From contig CAVOGL010000001.1 in assembly GCA_963695415.1 (NCBI GenBank), forward strand, positions 124,001-188,000: a stretch of DNA of 64,000 nucleotides, in the 5' to 3' direction. Below are positions 45,395 through 54,845 of the stretch, piece after piece. The notes beneath the pieces are model-generated. The model did not search any database. It was not told the DNA's origin and was given only the letters and a program-made list of their open reading frames with translations. This DNA comes from CAVXWV01 sp963695415 (GTDB lineage: Bacteria; Chloroflexota; Anaerolineae; Anaerolineales; UBA4823). The translations under genes and the position numbers were made by a program. How positions within the stretch are numbered: the stretch's first letter is position 1; each line of letters begins with the position of its first letter.

Positions 45395-47281
45395 TCACAA
45401 CCAGACTCGCATAGCGCCTGGCTCCCGGTTGTCCCAGGCGAAATATGGGATTGCGCGCAGCTTCACGGGCACTCGCGCAGGCGGGTCATGACGGTAGAGG
45501 GTGTCCTGCCAATCCAAAGCTTGTTCGGCGAAGACATCACCCTGGACCACGACCATGCCTCCCAGCAATTCATCATCCCATGCCGCATCCAATAACGATG
45601 CGGCGTCCAGCCTGAGCAAATTCAAAGGGGTGTCGTGGTCAGCCTGCTCCACGCAGTACACCAGGGGACCTCTTTGGATGGCGATACGGTGGACATCCTC
45701 ACTCACCTGCGGGTGAGCGTACACCCGCTCGACCGGCATCTCCATCTGGTAAACCAATTCATCCCCCGGGTTCCAGTCGCAATCCATCTCGATGTAGCCA
45801 TTGTTGAAATTCAGGCATTCCACGTTTTCCCCGTTGAGTTCGAGCGCGGCGCTGCGGCACCAGCCTGGCAGTCGCAGCCTGAGGTTGAAGCTGGCAGGCT
45901 GCTGCATATCCAACGTGAAGCGCACTTTCCCGTCCCAGGGGTAGCGCGTGTCCTGGTTCAGGGTGATGGACACTCCATCGACATCGAACTGCACCCGGCT
46001 GTGGATGAACAAATGCACGCTGATGCCCGGGCTGCTTTTGTCCTGTGAATAAATGGTTCCGCCCAGGGATGCCAGCAAACGGGCGACGTTGGGCGGGCAG
46101 CAGGCACAGTCAAACCAGGGTTGGCGGTGTTGGGTTCCGTCGCTTTCGAGCGGGTTGACATAGAAGAAGCGCTCCCCATCCAGGGAAACCCCGCTCAACA
46201 CCCCATTGTAGAGCGCCCTCTCGAGTACATCGGCGTAGCGGCTGTCGCCATCCAGGCGCAGCATGCGCTGGTTCCAGAAGACCAGACCGATGGCGGCGCA
46301 GGTCTCGGCATAAGCGCTGGCGTTGGGTAAGTCGTAAGGTAAGGTGAAGCCTTCATTGTGGCGCGAAGGACCAATGCCACCGGTGATATACATCTTCTTC
46401 AAACAAACGTCCTCCCACAGCGCCTCGCAAGCCTGGCGCAGGACTTCATCCTGCGTTTCAACAGCGAGGTCTGCCATGGCAGAATACAAATACATCGCCC
46501 TGACTGCGTGCCCCATGACCTGGCGCTGCTGGCGAACAGGAAGATGTGCCTGAGCATAGGCATAACGCAGGTCGGAACTCACCCCGCGGGCTCCCCACCA
46601 TTCGGCTGGATCTTCCCCGCGGGCCTCGGCTTCGATATCGAAGTAATGCGGATCCCTGCCGCGCTCGTCAACAAAGTAACGCGCCAGGTCGAGGAAACGG
46701 TCTTCGCCTGTGGCTTTGTAAAGCTTCACCAATGCCAGCTCGATCTCTTCGTGACCAGGATAGCCGCGCAGCTGTCCCGGCTGGGTGCCGAAAACTGAAG
46801 CGATGTAATCTGCGTAGCGCACGATCACGTCCAGCAAACTGCGCTTGCCCGTCGACTGGAAATGCGCCACCCCGGCTTCGATCAGGTGCCCGGCACAGTA
46901 TAGCTCGTGCAGGTCGCGCAGGTTCGACCAGCGCTTCTCCGGTTCCACCACGGTGAAATGCACGTTCAGGTAGCCATCCGGCTGCTGAGCAGAGGCAACC
47001 AGGGCGATGGTCTCATCGAGGAGCTGGTCCAGCTGATCATCGGGATGGCTGCTCAAGGAATAGCTGGCGGCTTCGATCCACTTCGCCACGTCTGAATCCC
47101 AGAATATGTGCGGCGGCTGAGGCTGACCGGGTTTCCATTCCAGGCGAAATGCGTCGATCCTGCCGGTCTGCTGGCACTGCTGGTACTCGATCGGGATGGT
47201 AACCTGCCGGTTGGTGTCTGTGATCGGCGCCCAGAAACCGCCGGTAATTTTTACGGCTGAGGGAGGTATGAAATTGATCAT
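45395..47281 (-). CDS. GH127 beta-L-arabinofuranosidase-family glycosidase
   Basis: 628 residues starting MINFIPPSAVKITGGFW. Family GH127 uses a cysteine nucleophile with zinc. Counting here, HNEGFTL gives the acid/base Glu310, AYAETC gives Glu326 and Cys328, and CACCPPN gives Cys394 and Cys395. In the characterised arabinofuranosidase HypBA1 the equivalents are Glu322, Glu338, Cys340, Cys417 and Cys418; the spacing of 16 between the two glutamates is the same. All catalytic and zinc residues are thus present. It probably removes terminal beta-arabinofuranose. It is the last gene of the three-gene glycan unit. No signal peptide is seen. Confidence 0.92.
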   Translation of the reverse strand: MINFIPPSAVKITGGFWAPITDTNRQVTIPIEYQQCQQTGRIDAFRLEWKPGQPQPPHIFWDSDVAKWIEAASYSLSSHPDDQLDQLLDETIALVASAQQPDGYLNVHFTVVEPEKRWSNLRDLHELYCAGHLIEAGVAHFQSTGKRSLLDVIVRYADYIASVFGTQPGQLRGYPGHEEIELALVKLYKATGEDRFLDLARYFVDERGRDPHYFDIEAEARGEDPAEWWGARGVSSDLRYAYAQAHLPVRQQRQVMGHAVRAMYLYSAMADLAVETQDEVLRQACEALWEDVCLKKMYITGGIGPSRHNEGFTLPYDLPNASAYAETCAAIGLVFWNQRMLRLDGDSRYADVLERALYNGVLSGVSLDGERFFYVNPLESDGTQHRQPWFDCACCPPNVARLLASLGGTIYSQDKSSPGISVHLFIHSRVQFDVDGVSITLNQDTRYPWDGKVRFTLDMQQPASFNLRLRLPGWCRSAALELNGENVECLNFNNGYIEMDCDWNPGDELVYQMEMPVERVYAHPQVSEDVHRIAIQRGPLVYCVEQADHDTPLNLLRLDAASLLDAAWDDELLGGMVVVQGDVFAEQALDWQDTLYRHDPPARVPVKLRAIPYFAWDNREPGAMRVWL

Positions 47282-47380
47282 TGCTATCCTTTATCTACCT
47301 GGGCGGGCGCCCAGAAACCGCCGGTGATTTAACGGCGAGGGAGGTAAAAAATTGATCATTGCTATCCTTTATCCGCCAGG
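47225..47380. repeat. tandem duplication of the sulfatase-GH127 junction
   Basis: The block GCGCCCAGAAACCGCCGGT(A/G)ATTT...GAGGGAGGTA...AAATTGATCATTGCTATCCTTTAT occurs at about 47227-47291 and again at about 47304-47372. Each copy, read on the minus strand, has the end of the sulfatase frame (GATAAAGGATAG), a short gap and an ATG beginning MINF. The upstream copy's MINF frame stops after 23 codons; the downstream copy is the true GH127 start. Confidence 0.85.
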
Positions 47381-48729
47381 TCGTAGAGGGCGATGATATA
47401 TGGGTGGTTGGGATCGTACTGCGTGAGTGGCTGCGGGTTGTGCACTTTGCCGGGCAAACGGCAGTTCTGCCCATCAACTTTACGAACAGAGTCACCCAGG
47501 TCCTTCCGGCAGTTGTCTGCCAGGGCAGACAATTCCGCTACCACGCCGGGGTGATGTTCAGCGACATCGACGGATTCAGCGATATCCTCATCCAGGTTAT
47601 ACAATTCCTGCACGTCAGAGCCATCGCGGGCGAGGTGGAGCTTCCACTGCCCCGAGCGCACTGCACACAGGTCATTCTTCAAGTAATAGAAATATGCCTG
47701 CCGCGGGGATGCGGCGCCATCCGCCAGCACGGGAAAGATATCCAGCCCGTCGATGATGCGGTCCTGAGGCGGCTGCCCACCTGCCAGCCGGGCAAAGGTT
47801 GGCAGGAAATCGATGGAGCTGGTGACTTCATCCACCACGATGCCCGCAGGAAGGGTGCCTTTCCAACGCGCGATCATGGGAACGCGCATCCCGCCTTCCC
47901 AGCAGGTGCCTTTCCTGCCGCGCAGCGGTGCATTGCTGCCTCCATAATCACCGCGTGCGCCGTTATCCGAGGTGAAGATGATCAGGGTATTCTCATCCAA
48001 ACCCAGGCGGTCCAATTCATCCAGGATCACGCCCACGCTCCAATCCACACAGGCAACCGCCCCTCCGTAGGGACCATTGTGAGACTGCGCCAGGAAACTC
48101 GCCGGCGGATAGATGGGCAGGTGAACGTACATGTGCGCAAAATAGAGCAAGAAAGGCTGGTCCTGGTTTTCCCGGATGAAACGGACGCATTGCTCAACAT
48201 ACCTCTCGGTGAGAGCTGCCTGGTCAGGCTGTTCCTGGATGACAGCTTCATCCTTCAGTAAAGGCAGCGGCGGCATGTGCTCGTTGCCCAGCTGGCGCCC
48301 CATGTCGTTGCTGTACGGAAGACCGTAATAGTGGTCGAAACCGTGGCGTGTGGGCAGGAACTCGGGCTGGTCACCGCAGTGCCATTTGCCCACGTGCATG
48401 GTGGCATAGCCCTGGTCCTTGAGCAGGCGCGCCACGGTGATCTCCTCGGGGTTCAAGCCGGTAGCGTGCCCCGGGAAAAGCACCCAGTGACCGTCGTCAA
48501 AGGTGGCAAAACCGATCCGCGGCGGGTAGCAGCCAGTCATCATCGCCCCGCGGGAGGGCGAACACACCGGTGAAGCCATGTAGAAACTTGTGCAGCGCAC
48601 GCCCTCGGCTGCCATGCGGTCCAGGTTCGGGGTGTGGTTCAGCTTCGAACCAAAACATGCCAGGTCGCCGTAGCCGAGGTCGTCACAGTTGATCAGGATG
48701 ATGTTGGGTTTATCGGTGGGTTTTCGCAT
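47362..48729 (-). CDS. formylglycine-type sulfatase
   Basis: 455 residues from MRKPTDKPNIILINCDDLG; longer versions run into the previous gene. The catalytic signature SPVCSPSRGAMMTG holds Cys56, the cysteine converted to formylglycine in Cys-type (CxPSR) sulfatases; DD16-17 and later FTSDNGARGDYGG provide calcium ligands. No signal peptide is visible, so a cytoplasmic location or export by another route is possible; no maturation enzyme lies in the window. It starts 7 bp after the end of the BNR gene, with a TATAAT 6 bp before the ATG. It probably desulfates a sugar before GH127 acts. Confidence 0.9.
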   Translation of the reverse strand: MRKPTDKPNIILINCDDLGYGDLACFGSKLNHTPNLDRMAAEGVRCTSFYMASPVCSPSRGAMMTGCYPPRIGFATFDDGHWVLFPGHATGLNPEEITVARLLKDQGYATMHVGKWHCGDQPEFLPTRHGFDHYYGLPYSNDMGRQLGNEHMPPLPLLKDEAVIQEQPDQAALTERYVEQCVRFIRENQDQPFLLYFAHMYVHLPIYPPASFLAQSHNGPYGGAVACVDWSVGVILDELDRLGLDENTLIIFTSDNGARGDYGGSNAPLRGRKGTCWEGGMRVPMIARWKGTLPAGIVVDEVTSSIDFLPTFARLAGGQPPQDRIIDGLDIFPVLADGAASPRQAYFYYLKNDLCAVRSGQWKLHLARDGSDVQELYNLDEDIAESVDVAEHHPGVVAELSALADNCRKDLGDSVRKVDGQNCRLPGKVHNPQPLTQYDPNHPYIIALYDLADKG

Positions 48730-48735
48730 GGGAGT

Positions 48736-48741
48736 ATTATA
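48736..48741 (-). promoter_or_regulatory. TATAAT immediately before the sulfatase ATG
   Basis: A perfect -10 hexamer on the minus strand ends 6 bases before the ATG, overlapping the last codons of the upstream gene. A GCGACA about 19 bp further upstream is a weak -35. Transcription from it would be leaderless. Confidence 0.3.
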
Positions 48742-49810
48742 TCGGTTTTGGATCCCAAATTGTCGCGGCGATGTGCTGCCGGGGGTGGATCCTGTCTGCC
48801 CAATAGTAGCAGCAGACGAGGCAGCCATCCGGTCGCTGGAACAGGCGCGGGTAGCCGAAATCCGCATGGTGTTCGGCTGAGGAAGGTTCCCCCTGGCGCA
48901 GGACGAGTTCATGCCCCCAGGTGATCCCGCAGTCTGTGCTGAAGGAAGCAAGCAGCTGCCGGGTAGAACGGTTTCCATAAACACAGCAAAGGCGACCATC
49001 GAAGAGGCTCAATAATGCCGGCGGGTTTCCGTTTCTTGCCCCGGTATCAGCCAGCTTGCTGCCGAATTGCCAGCTCGCCCCCCCATCCAGGCTGCGGTAC
49101 ACGTCGATCCAGCCAAAATCATGCGCCATGTCCCTGCGCCTGATCGCAGAGACCAGGCTGTGATCCTGTGCGCACACGGTGGATGGCATCACCGCGCGGT
49201 ACGCATCCTGTGGAGGCACGATCCAGGACAGGAAGGAAAATGAACATCCACCATCTATGGTCTTTGCGGCGAACACGCGGTCTGCTCCCCAACAGTCTTT
49301 GGGGCGAGCGGAGAGGAAAAACAGGGCAGAGTCCGCTGACTGAAAAATCACATCCGTCCGGGCGGTGATCTCCATACCAGCCAGTTCTGCACTCCCCGGC
49401 AAACCGGTCAAAGAAAACGGACCCTGCCAATGCTTTCCCCGGTCCAGGCTGAAGAAAAATCCTCCTGCGGGTTGAGCGCTGCCGTGATATCCTTCCCCGA
49501 TCAGCCTGAGGCACAGGTGCGCATGATGGAAATCCAGTGGCTCGGGAAGAGGTACGGCAGCGGGAGGCAGTTCCTCATGGATATATGGAACCGGGACCTC
49601 AACCCGCCAGCTGTGACCGCCATCCAGGCTGCGCGCCAGGCGGTTCTGGTAGGGTTTTGATATGTGGTGACCGGGCTGGAACAGGTAATTCCCGCTGGTA
49701 AATCCCACCAGCATCTCAAATGATGCCCCATCCATCCAGGACCAGGCGCCGTTGTTGGCAGGCCATCCTGAAAAAAGGGCTGGGTCGTAAAAAACAATGT
49801 GGTGTTCCAT
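48737..49810 (-). CDS. BNR/Asp-box (sialidase-superfamily) protein
   Basis: 357 residues with four Asp-box-like turns: SLDGGHSWRV, SLDRGKHW, SLDGGASWQF and STDCGITWGH. The arginine triad of sialidases can be hinted at (RLARS, RSTRQLL, FGYPRLFQRPDG) but I cannot verify it, so it is given as an exo-sialidase-like or other six-bladed beta-propeller glycosidase. No signal peptide. It is the first gene of the glycan operon and lies back to back with the MutS homologue. Confidence 0.78.
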   Translation of the reverse strand: MEHHIVFYDPALFSGWPANNGAWSWMDGASFEMLVGFTSGNYLFQPGHHISKPYQNRLARSLDGGHSWRVEVPVPYIHEELPPAAVPLPEPLDFHHAHLCLRLIGEGYHGSAQPAGGFFFSLDRGKHWQGPFSLTGLPGSAELAGMEITARTDVIFQSADSALFFLSARPKDCWGADRVFAAKTIDGGCSFSFLSWIVPPQDAYRAVMPSTVCAQDHSLVSAIRRRDMAHDFGWIDVYRSLDGGASWQFGSKLADTGARNGNPPALLSLFDGRLCCVYGNRSTRQLLASFSTDCGITWGHELVLRQGEPSSAEHHADFGYPRLFQRPDGCLVCCYYWADRIHPRQHIAATIWDPKPI

Positions 49811-49852
49811 CCAGTCTGCTAATTTTACCCTTTGATACTATAATCGGGGAAT

Positions 49853-51734
49853 ATGACAACTACCCCGACATTAAAACCAATCCTTGCGCTTAGCGCAAAC
49901 CGTAGTTCCAGGCAGTCTGTAATCCGGAACCAGATCCGGCGGCTGGATCAAAACCTGGTAGAAATGGACAAAACCAGGAAAAGTCTTTCCTGGTGGAGGC
50001 TGCTGGCGTTTAGCGGCGGAGTGCTGATCACTTACCTGGGATATTTTTTTGGCGGCGGGTGGGTGGGAACAGCCTGCCTGGCTGCGGGAATCGCAACTTT
50101 TGCCTTCGCGGTCTCCAGGTACCAGCGCCTGAACGCCCGGATCGAGCTGTTCCAGATCTGGCGTGACCTGCGCAAGACCCAGATCGCCCGGATGAACCTG
50201 GACTGGAAATTGATCCCAGCAAAACCTGCGCCAATTCTCGAACAAGACTCGAGCTGTGCAAGCGCCCTGGCGCTGGACCTGGATCTATTGGGTGACCATT
50301 CACTGCACACGCTGCTCGACAGGGGAATCTCGGACGAAGGCACCAAGAGGCTGGCAGAGTGGCTGCTGGCATCGGACATTGATTTCGATACGTTGTACCA
50401 GCGCCAAAGAGCCGTTGCAGAATTGAAGCATATGTCGCGCTTCCGAGACCGCCTGTATGCCAACCTGAAATTGGTTTCTAACGAACCGCTGCGCGGTGGC
50501 AGGATGCTGCGCTGGCTGTCGGTGGATGCTCCCGAGGGCAGGCTGAAGAACCTGCTGATCCTGAGCACGATTTTTTGCACAACGAATATCTGCCTTTTCG
50601 TACTTAATATCACCGGCGCAGTCCCTGCGGTTTGGCCTGTGACTTTTCTGCTCTACCTGGCTTTTTACTTCAGCACCATCGGCAGCCTGACCCCTTTCAT
50701 AAACGCGGTCATCGAGCTGGACGGCGAGTTGGTTAAATTCCGCAGCCTGCTCCAATTCCTGGAGACCTTCCCCTACCAGCATGCACCTGAGACAGCCAGG
50801 TTGTGCTCGATTTTTATTTCCGGCGATCGCAGCCCATCCAGGCAGCTGCGCCGCATCCGTGCAGTAACGGCAGCCGCCGGCGTACGCATGAATCCCATCG
50901 CCGCCCTGCTGCTGAACCAGTTCACGCCGTGGGATTATGCCACTGCATACCTGGCGAATAAGCTGCGCAAGGATGCCCGTGACACCATCCCGCAGTGGTT
51001 AGAGTCCTGGACCCAGCTGGAAGCATTGTGTTCACTGGCGGATTTTGCATACCTGAACCCGGAATACACGTTCCCCTCGATCACCGCGGACTGCCAGCCC
51101 GTGTTTGCCGCGCAAGACCTCGGGCACCCGCTCATCCCGCCAGAAGTTAGGGTCTGCAACAGCTTCGAGATCGGGGACAGCGGAGACGTCATCCTGGTCA
51201 CCGGCTCCAATATGGCAGGCAAGAGCACGTTCATCAAGACGGTGGGCATCAACCTGTGCCTTGCTTACGCCGGCGCGCCGGTGGCAGCCAGCAGTCTGCG
51301 AAGCCGCTTCTTCCGGCTGCACACCTGCATCCGCATCAGCGATTCTGATCGCGGATGGTTTTTCTTATTTCTACGCCGAAGTGCGCTGCTTGAAGCAGCT
51401 GCTCGATTCCCTGGAAACAGAGGACCAGCGCCCATTGATGTACATGATCGATGAAATTTTCCGCGGGACCAACAACCGCGAGCGATACGAGGGCAGCCTG
51501 GCATACATCCAATCCCTCGCCGGGGCAGCCGGGACGGGGTTGATCGCCACGCATGACCTGGAGCTGGCGAAGCTGTCAGAGGAGGATGCGCGCGTTCTGA
51601 ATTACCATTTCAGCGACTCTGTGGAGGAAGGGCGATTGTCGTTCGATTACCAGATCCGCCCCGGTCCCAGCCAGACGACGAACGCGTTGAAGATTATGGA
51701 GATGGAGGGTCTTCCTGTTTTAAAGAGCAAGTAA
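49853..51734 (+). CDS. membrane-anchored MutS-family ATPase (one frameshift)
   Basis: Two frames give about 626 residues. The N-terminus has two hydrophobic helices (LLAFSGGVLITYLGYFFGGG and VGTACLAAGIATFAFAV), and a second pair lies near residues 225-265. The C-terminal ATPase has Walker A GSNMAGKST (residues 451-459), then, after a one-base insertion at about 51346, YFYAEVRCLKQLLDSL, Walker B LMYMIDEIFRGTNNRER and the switch ATHDLELAKL. The family is MutS-related but lacks the mismatch-recognition domain, so a role in mismatch repair is not expected. Function unknown. Confidence 0.82.
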
Positions 51735-52140
51735 AAGATTTTTAACACAAAGGACACAAAGAAAAAAGAAGGAAAAGAAAAGAAAAGATTTTTAACACGA
51801 AGGACACGAAGAAAAGAGAAGGAAAATCAGAAGAAAACAAAAGATTTTTAACACAAAGGACGCAAAGAAAAGAGAAGGAAAGAAGAAAAGAAAGAAGAAA
51901 AAGAAAGAAAAACAGGGGAAGAAGAAAAACAAAAATATTCGGTTTATTCGCCCATTCGTGTCATTCGGATTAAATGAAAAAATCGGCGATATCCGCTAAT
52001 CCGCGCAATCTGCGTTAAAGGTTTTTGGCTCGAGTTAAGGGGGAAAATTTAACACAAAGGACATGTAGGACTCAAATAACGACTGAAGTCGTTACTACGA
52101 TGCCGGTACTACGATCCCGTTGTTACATCCGTAAACTCAT
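51735..52140. repeat. AG-rich tandem repeats and dispersed-repeat fragment
   Basis: Three copies of an about 52-bp block beginning AGATTTTTAACAC start near 51737, 51786 and 51843 and grade into an A/G-rich tract. Then come TCCGCGCAATCTGCGTTAAA, the reverse complement of the CGCAGATTGCGCGGA repeat seen elsewhere, and the palindrome AACGACTGAAGTCGTT at 52078-52093. I see no gene in the gap. Confidence 0.8.
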
Positions 52141-52173
52141 TAAAAAACGCGGCAAATCGTGTTAAATCTTATA

Positions 52174-53252
52174 TCAAACGAATTTGCGCCCTTCGTCCAC
52201 CATCGCCAGGTAGTTGTCGAGCGGGATGTAGTTGGCGACGCTGTTGCCCGTCCCCAGGCAGTAGCCGCCGCCCGGCAGGCAGGTGTCGAGCGTGTCACGC
52301 ACGCGGGCGCGGACTTCCTGCTTCGGTCGCGCGGCAGAGGAAGTCCACGTCGATGCCGCCGAGGAGGGCGATACGCTCCCCGTAGGAAAACTTCACCTGG
52401 CGCACGTCCTCGATGGTGTCCTCGAAGGAGTGCTTGGCATCGATGCTGCACATCGTCGATCAGGTCGTCCATGATCGTCGCCAGGTTGCCGCAGGAGTGC
52501 AGCAGATACGGTTTCCCGGCGGCGTGCGACATCTGCGCCATCTGCTTGTGCCCGGGCAGGACGAACTCGCGCAGGTCGTCCGGACCGATCAGGGTGCCGG
52601 AGCGGAAGCCCATGTCGTCGCTGCCCCAGACGATCTGCACGCGCTCGAACTGCAGCATCATCTCCAGGATAGGAATGTAAAACTCCAGCAGGCGGTCGGC
52701 GATGGCCTCCACCAGGTCGCGCTGGTCGTAAAGTGCGTAGCACAGGGTCTCGTAGCCCATCAGCCAGGTGATGTACTCGGCGAAATGGGCAAAACCACCG
52801 CTGGCGACGATGCACATATCGTCCGGCAGGTTGCGGTTATACCATTCCATGGAGCGGGTCGAGGCTTTGTGCGGGTTGGGCCAGGGATAGGCTTCGAACT
52901 CCTCCCAGTTGGTGATCGGACCGGTGGTCTCGTCGATGTACGCCCTGCCGCCGCTGCGCTCGAGGGCAGCCGTGTCGGTTGTCTCCTTGCGCGCCAGGGG
53001 CCATTCCAGCCCCTCGACGCCTGCGCGGACATAATCGTAACCGAGGAAGCGCTGGATGCGCACCTGGCGCTGCTCTGCGAAGTAGGGGTCGGCAGGGTCA
53101 AGCCCGTCGAGCAGGTCGAATCGCTGAGCGACTGCCTCCTGGACTTCTCCGTCCAGGAAAAGCTCGATGTGGTGCACGCGTTGGGGTGTGCCTTTGCGCA
53201 GTATGCAGTTGATGAGTGCTTCGTAATCAGGTTTTATGGGTGTGGTGAACAT
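52174..53252 (-). CDS. uroporphyrinogen decarboxylase-family (URO-D) methyltransferase-like protein (two frameshifts)
   Basis: The first 270 codons read without break: VASGGFAHFAEYITWLMGYE, VQIVWGSDDMGFRSGTLIG and YLLHSCGNLATIMDDLIDDV match the URO-D/MtaA/CmuA family. The HSCG and DDMG motifs correspond to cobalamin- or zinc-binding methyltransferases rather than haem synthesis. From about base 52455 coding changes frame (SIDAKHSFEDTIEDVRQVKF, GERIALLGGIDVDFLC), and again near 52330, ending TCLPGGGYCLGTGNSVANYI and a TGA at 52174-52176. Length about 360 residues, normal for the family. Substrate unknown. Confidence 0.82.
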
Positions 53253-53330
53253 GGGGAGACCTTTTTTGATTTTTTTTAGGATTAAAGTATATCATCGTAA
53301 AGCATCAGGGCTGAAAGTAAGGGTTGGAGT

Positions 53331-54830
53331 CTATGGACACAGCACACCAAACTTCTCCTGGCTGACCTGTTTCAATTCCTTTAAATGAGCGTAATAACGG
53401 AAGAAATACCGTGGGACTTCGGCCTCACAGGGGATCGAATCCAGGGTCAGTTTGCCCCAGCGCGGGGCTCCGGTGATAACGTGGAACACCTGCAGGTCGG
53501 GGATGCCATAGACATGCTGGACCTCCTGGTTGATGCCCCAGCCCAGCACGTACGCCCCATTCTCATATTCCGGAAGGTCGCTAAAATACAACTGCGAACC
53601 TTCTGGCGGTACAGGCAGGAGCTGCTTCGCCTGGCGGGGCAGCGACCACGCCAGCTCTCCCGCCTCGACCCAATGCGCGCTCACCAGGCGGACCGAGCGA
53701 GCACTCACCAGCAGCCAACCCAAGACAACTGTCCCCAAACCCGCCAACGCCAGGATGTGGACCAGACGGCGGGTCTTTTGTGAAGATGTTTTAGCATCCA
53801 GCCAGCTTTCCACAGCCCGGGTTCCATCCACCAGGGCGATGGCTGCCAGAACAGCAAAGCCAGCCACTGCCAGGTACGTCAGGCGCAGCCCGTAGGCAGT
53901 GGCAGCAGGCGCCAGTGCCGCTATCGCCCAGTAGCCGCCCCAGCGGCCTCTGCGCACCACATGCAGCAGGACCAGGAAGAGCGCCAGCCACAACCAGGCG
54001 CCTGCCCCGACCAGGCGTTCAAGAAATGGGCTGAACGGGCGGAAAAAGTCCCGTGCGTAAGTTGCCCAGACCACGATGTTCCGGTCATAACCCGCCTCCA
54101 GATGCAGCCCGTACCCCAGGGAGGACTGCAGCGAACCCGAGCGCACGTGGAAGAAGAGGTAAAGTCCCAGCGGAAGAAGCAGCGGCAGGTAGCGGAGGAT
54201 ATGCCAGGGTTTTTGCGAGAAGCGCCCGACCTGCCAATCCACCAGAAGCAGGAACACCGGCAGGACAACCGCAACCTCTTTGATGGTCAGGGCTAAGAAG
54301 TACAACAAAGACACCAGGCAGATGGTCCATATGGAGGGGATTTCGTTCCGCCGCACCCACACCCAGACCCCCAGCATACATACCAACCCGCTGAAGACCG
54401 TGCCGGCTGCTGCCGATAACCAGATGACGGCTTCCGTGTGGCTCGGAGAGACGGCAAAGATCACCGCCGCCAGGAGAGCGGTGAAGGGTTCGGTTGTGAC
54501 GCGCCGCACCAGCAGATACACCATCCAGGCTGTCAGGGCATGCAGGCAAAAAACGACCGCGTGGTGGGCTGCCGGGTTTCTGCCCCAAAGCGTGTTGTTG
54601 ACCACCAGGTACAGCGTGGCGCCTGGACGGTACCCGACCGACTGCCCTATCGCGTTGAATTCATCGGCAACTTCGGACCAATCGAAGGTGATGTGCCTGA
54701 GGTCTTCAGCGACAAAATAAGCCTTGAGAGCCGGGAAATATAACAGGAACACGAGGGCTGACAGGAATAACAGGACGATCAAAGACGCCCATTTACCGGT
54801 TTCCAGATATTTTTGCAGCCGAGACGTCAT
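53331..54830 (-). CDS. polytopic membrane protein, glycosyltransferase-39/TMTC-like
   Basis: 499 residues with about ten hydrophobic helices. The region after the first helix carries YFVAEDLRHITFDW, an acidic loop near the place where lipid-linked glycosyltransferases have their catalytic DE/ED pair, followed by GYRPGATLYLVVNNTLWGRN. VSPSHTEAVIWLSAAAGTV resembles the PxHxE segment of O-GlcNAc-transferase-linked and PMT-like membrane proteins. The C-terminal 100 residues (LYFSDLPEYENGAYVLGWGI) are extracytoplasmic. The call rests on pattern, not on a firm match. It lies 15 bp after the AAC(3)-like gene, suggesting one operon. Confidence 0.65.
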   Translation of the reverse strand: MTSRLQKYLETGKWASLIVLLFLSALVFLLYFPALKAYFVAEDLRHITFDWSEVADEFNAIGQSVGYRPGATLYLVVNNTLWGRNPAAHHAVVFCLHALTAWMVYLLVRRVTTEPFTALLAAVIFAVSPSHTEAVIWLSAAAGTVFSGLVCMLGVWVWVRRNEIPSIWTICLVSLLYFLALTIKEVAVVLPVFLLLVDWQVGRFSQKPWHILRYLPLLLPLGLYLFFHVRSGSLQSSLGYGLHLEAGYDRNIVVWATYARDFFRPFSPFLERLVGAGAWLWLALFLVLLHVVRRGRWGGYWAIAALAPAATAYGLRLTYLAVAGFAVLAAIALVDGTRAVESWLDAKTSSQKTRRLVHILALAGLGTVVLGWLLVSARSVRLVSAHWVEAGELAWSLPRQAKQLLPVPPEGSQLYFSDLPEYENGAYVLGWGINQEVQHVYGIPDLQVFHVITGAPRWGKLTLDSIPCEAEVPRYFFRYYAHLKELKQVSQEKFGVLCP

Positions 54831-54845
54831 CAGCCACCCCTGGAG

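Noticed and set aside
47359..48261. 300-residue plus-strand frame
   Set aside because: Antisense to the sulfatase, which has a full set of catalytic motifs; the plus-strand product has none.
52140..52455. Alternative C-terminus of the URO-D-family protein rich in Arg and Thr
   Set aside because: The text RPPRRHRRGLPLPRDRSRKS is typical of an out-of-frame GC-rich region; the other frames restore the family's C-terminus.
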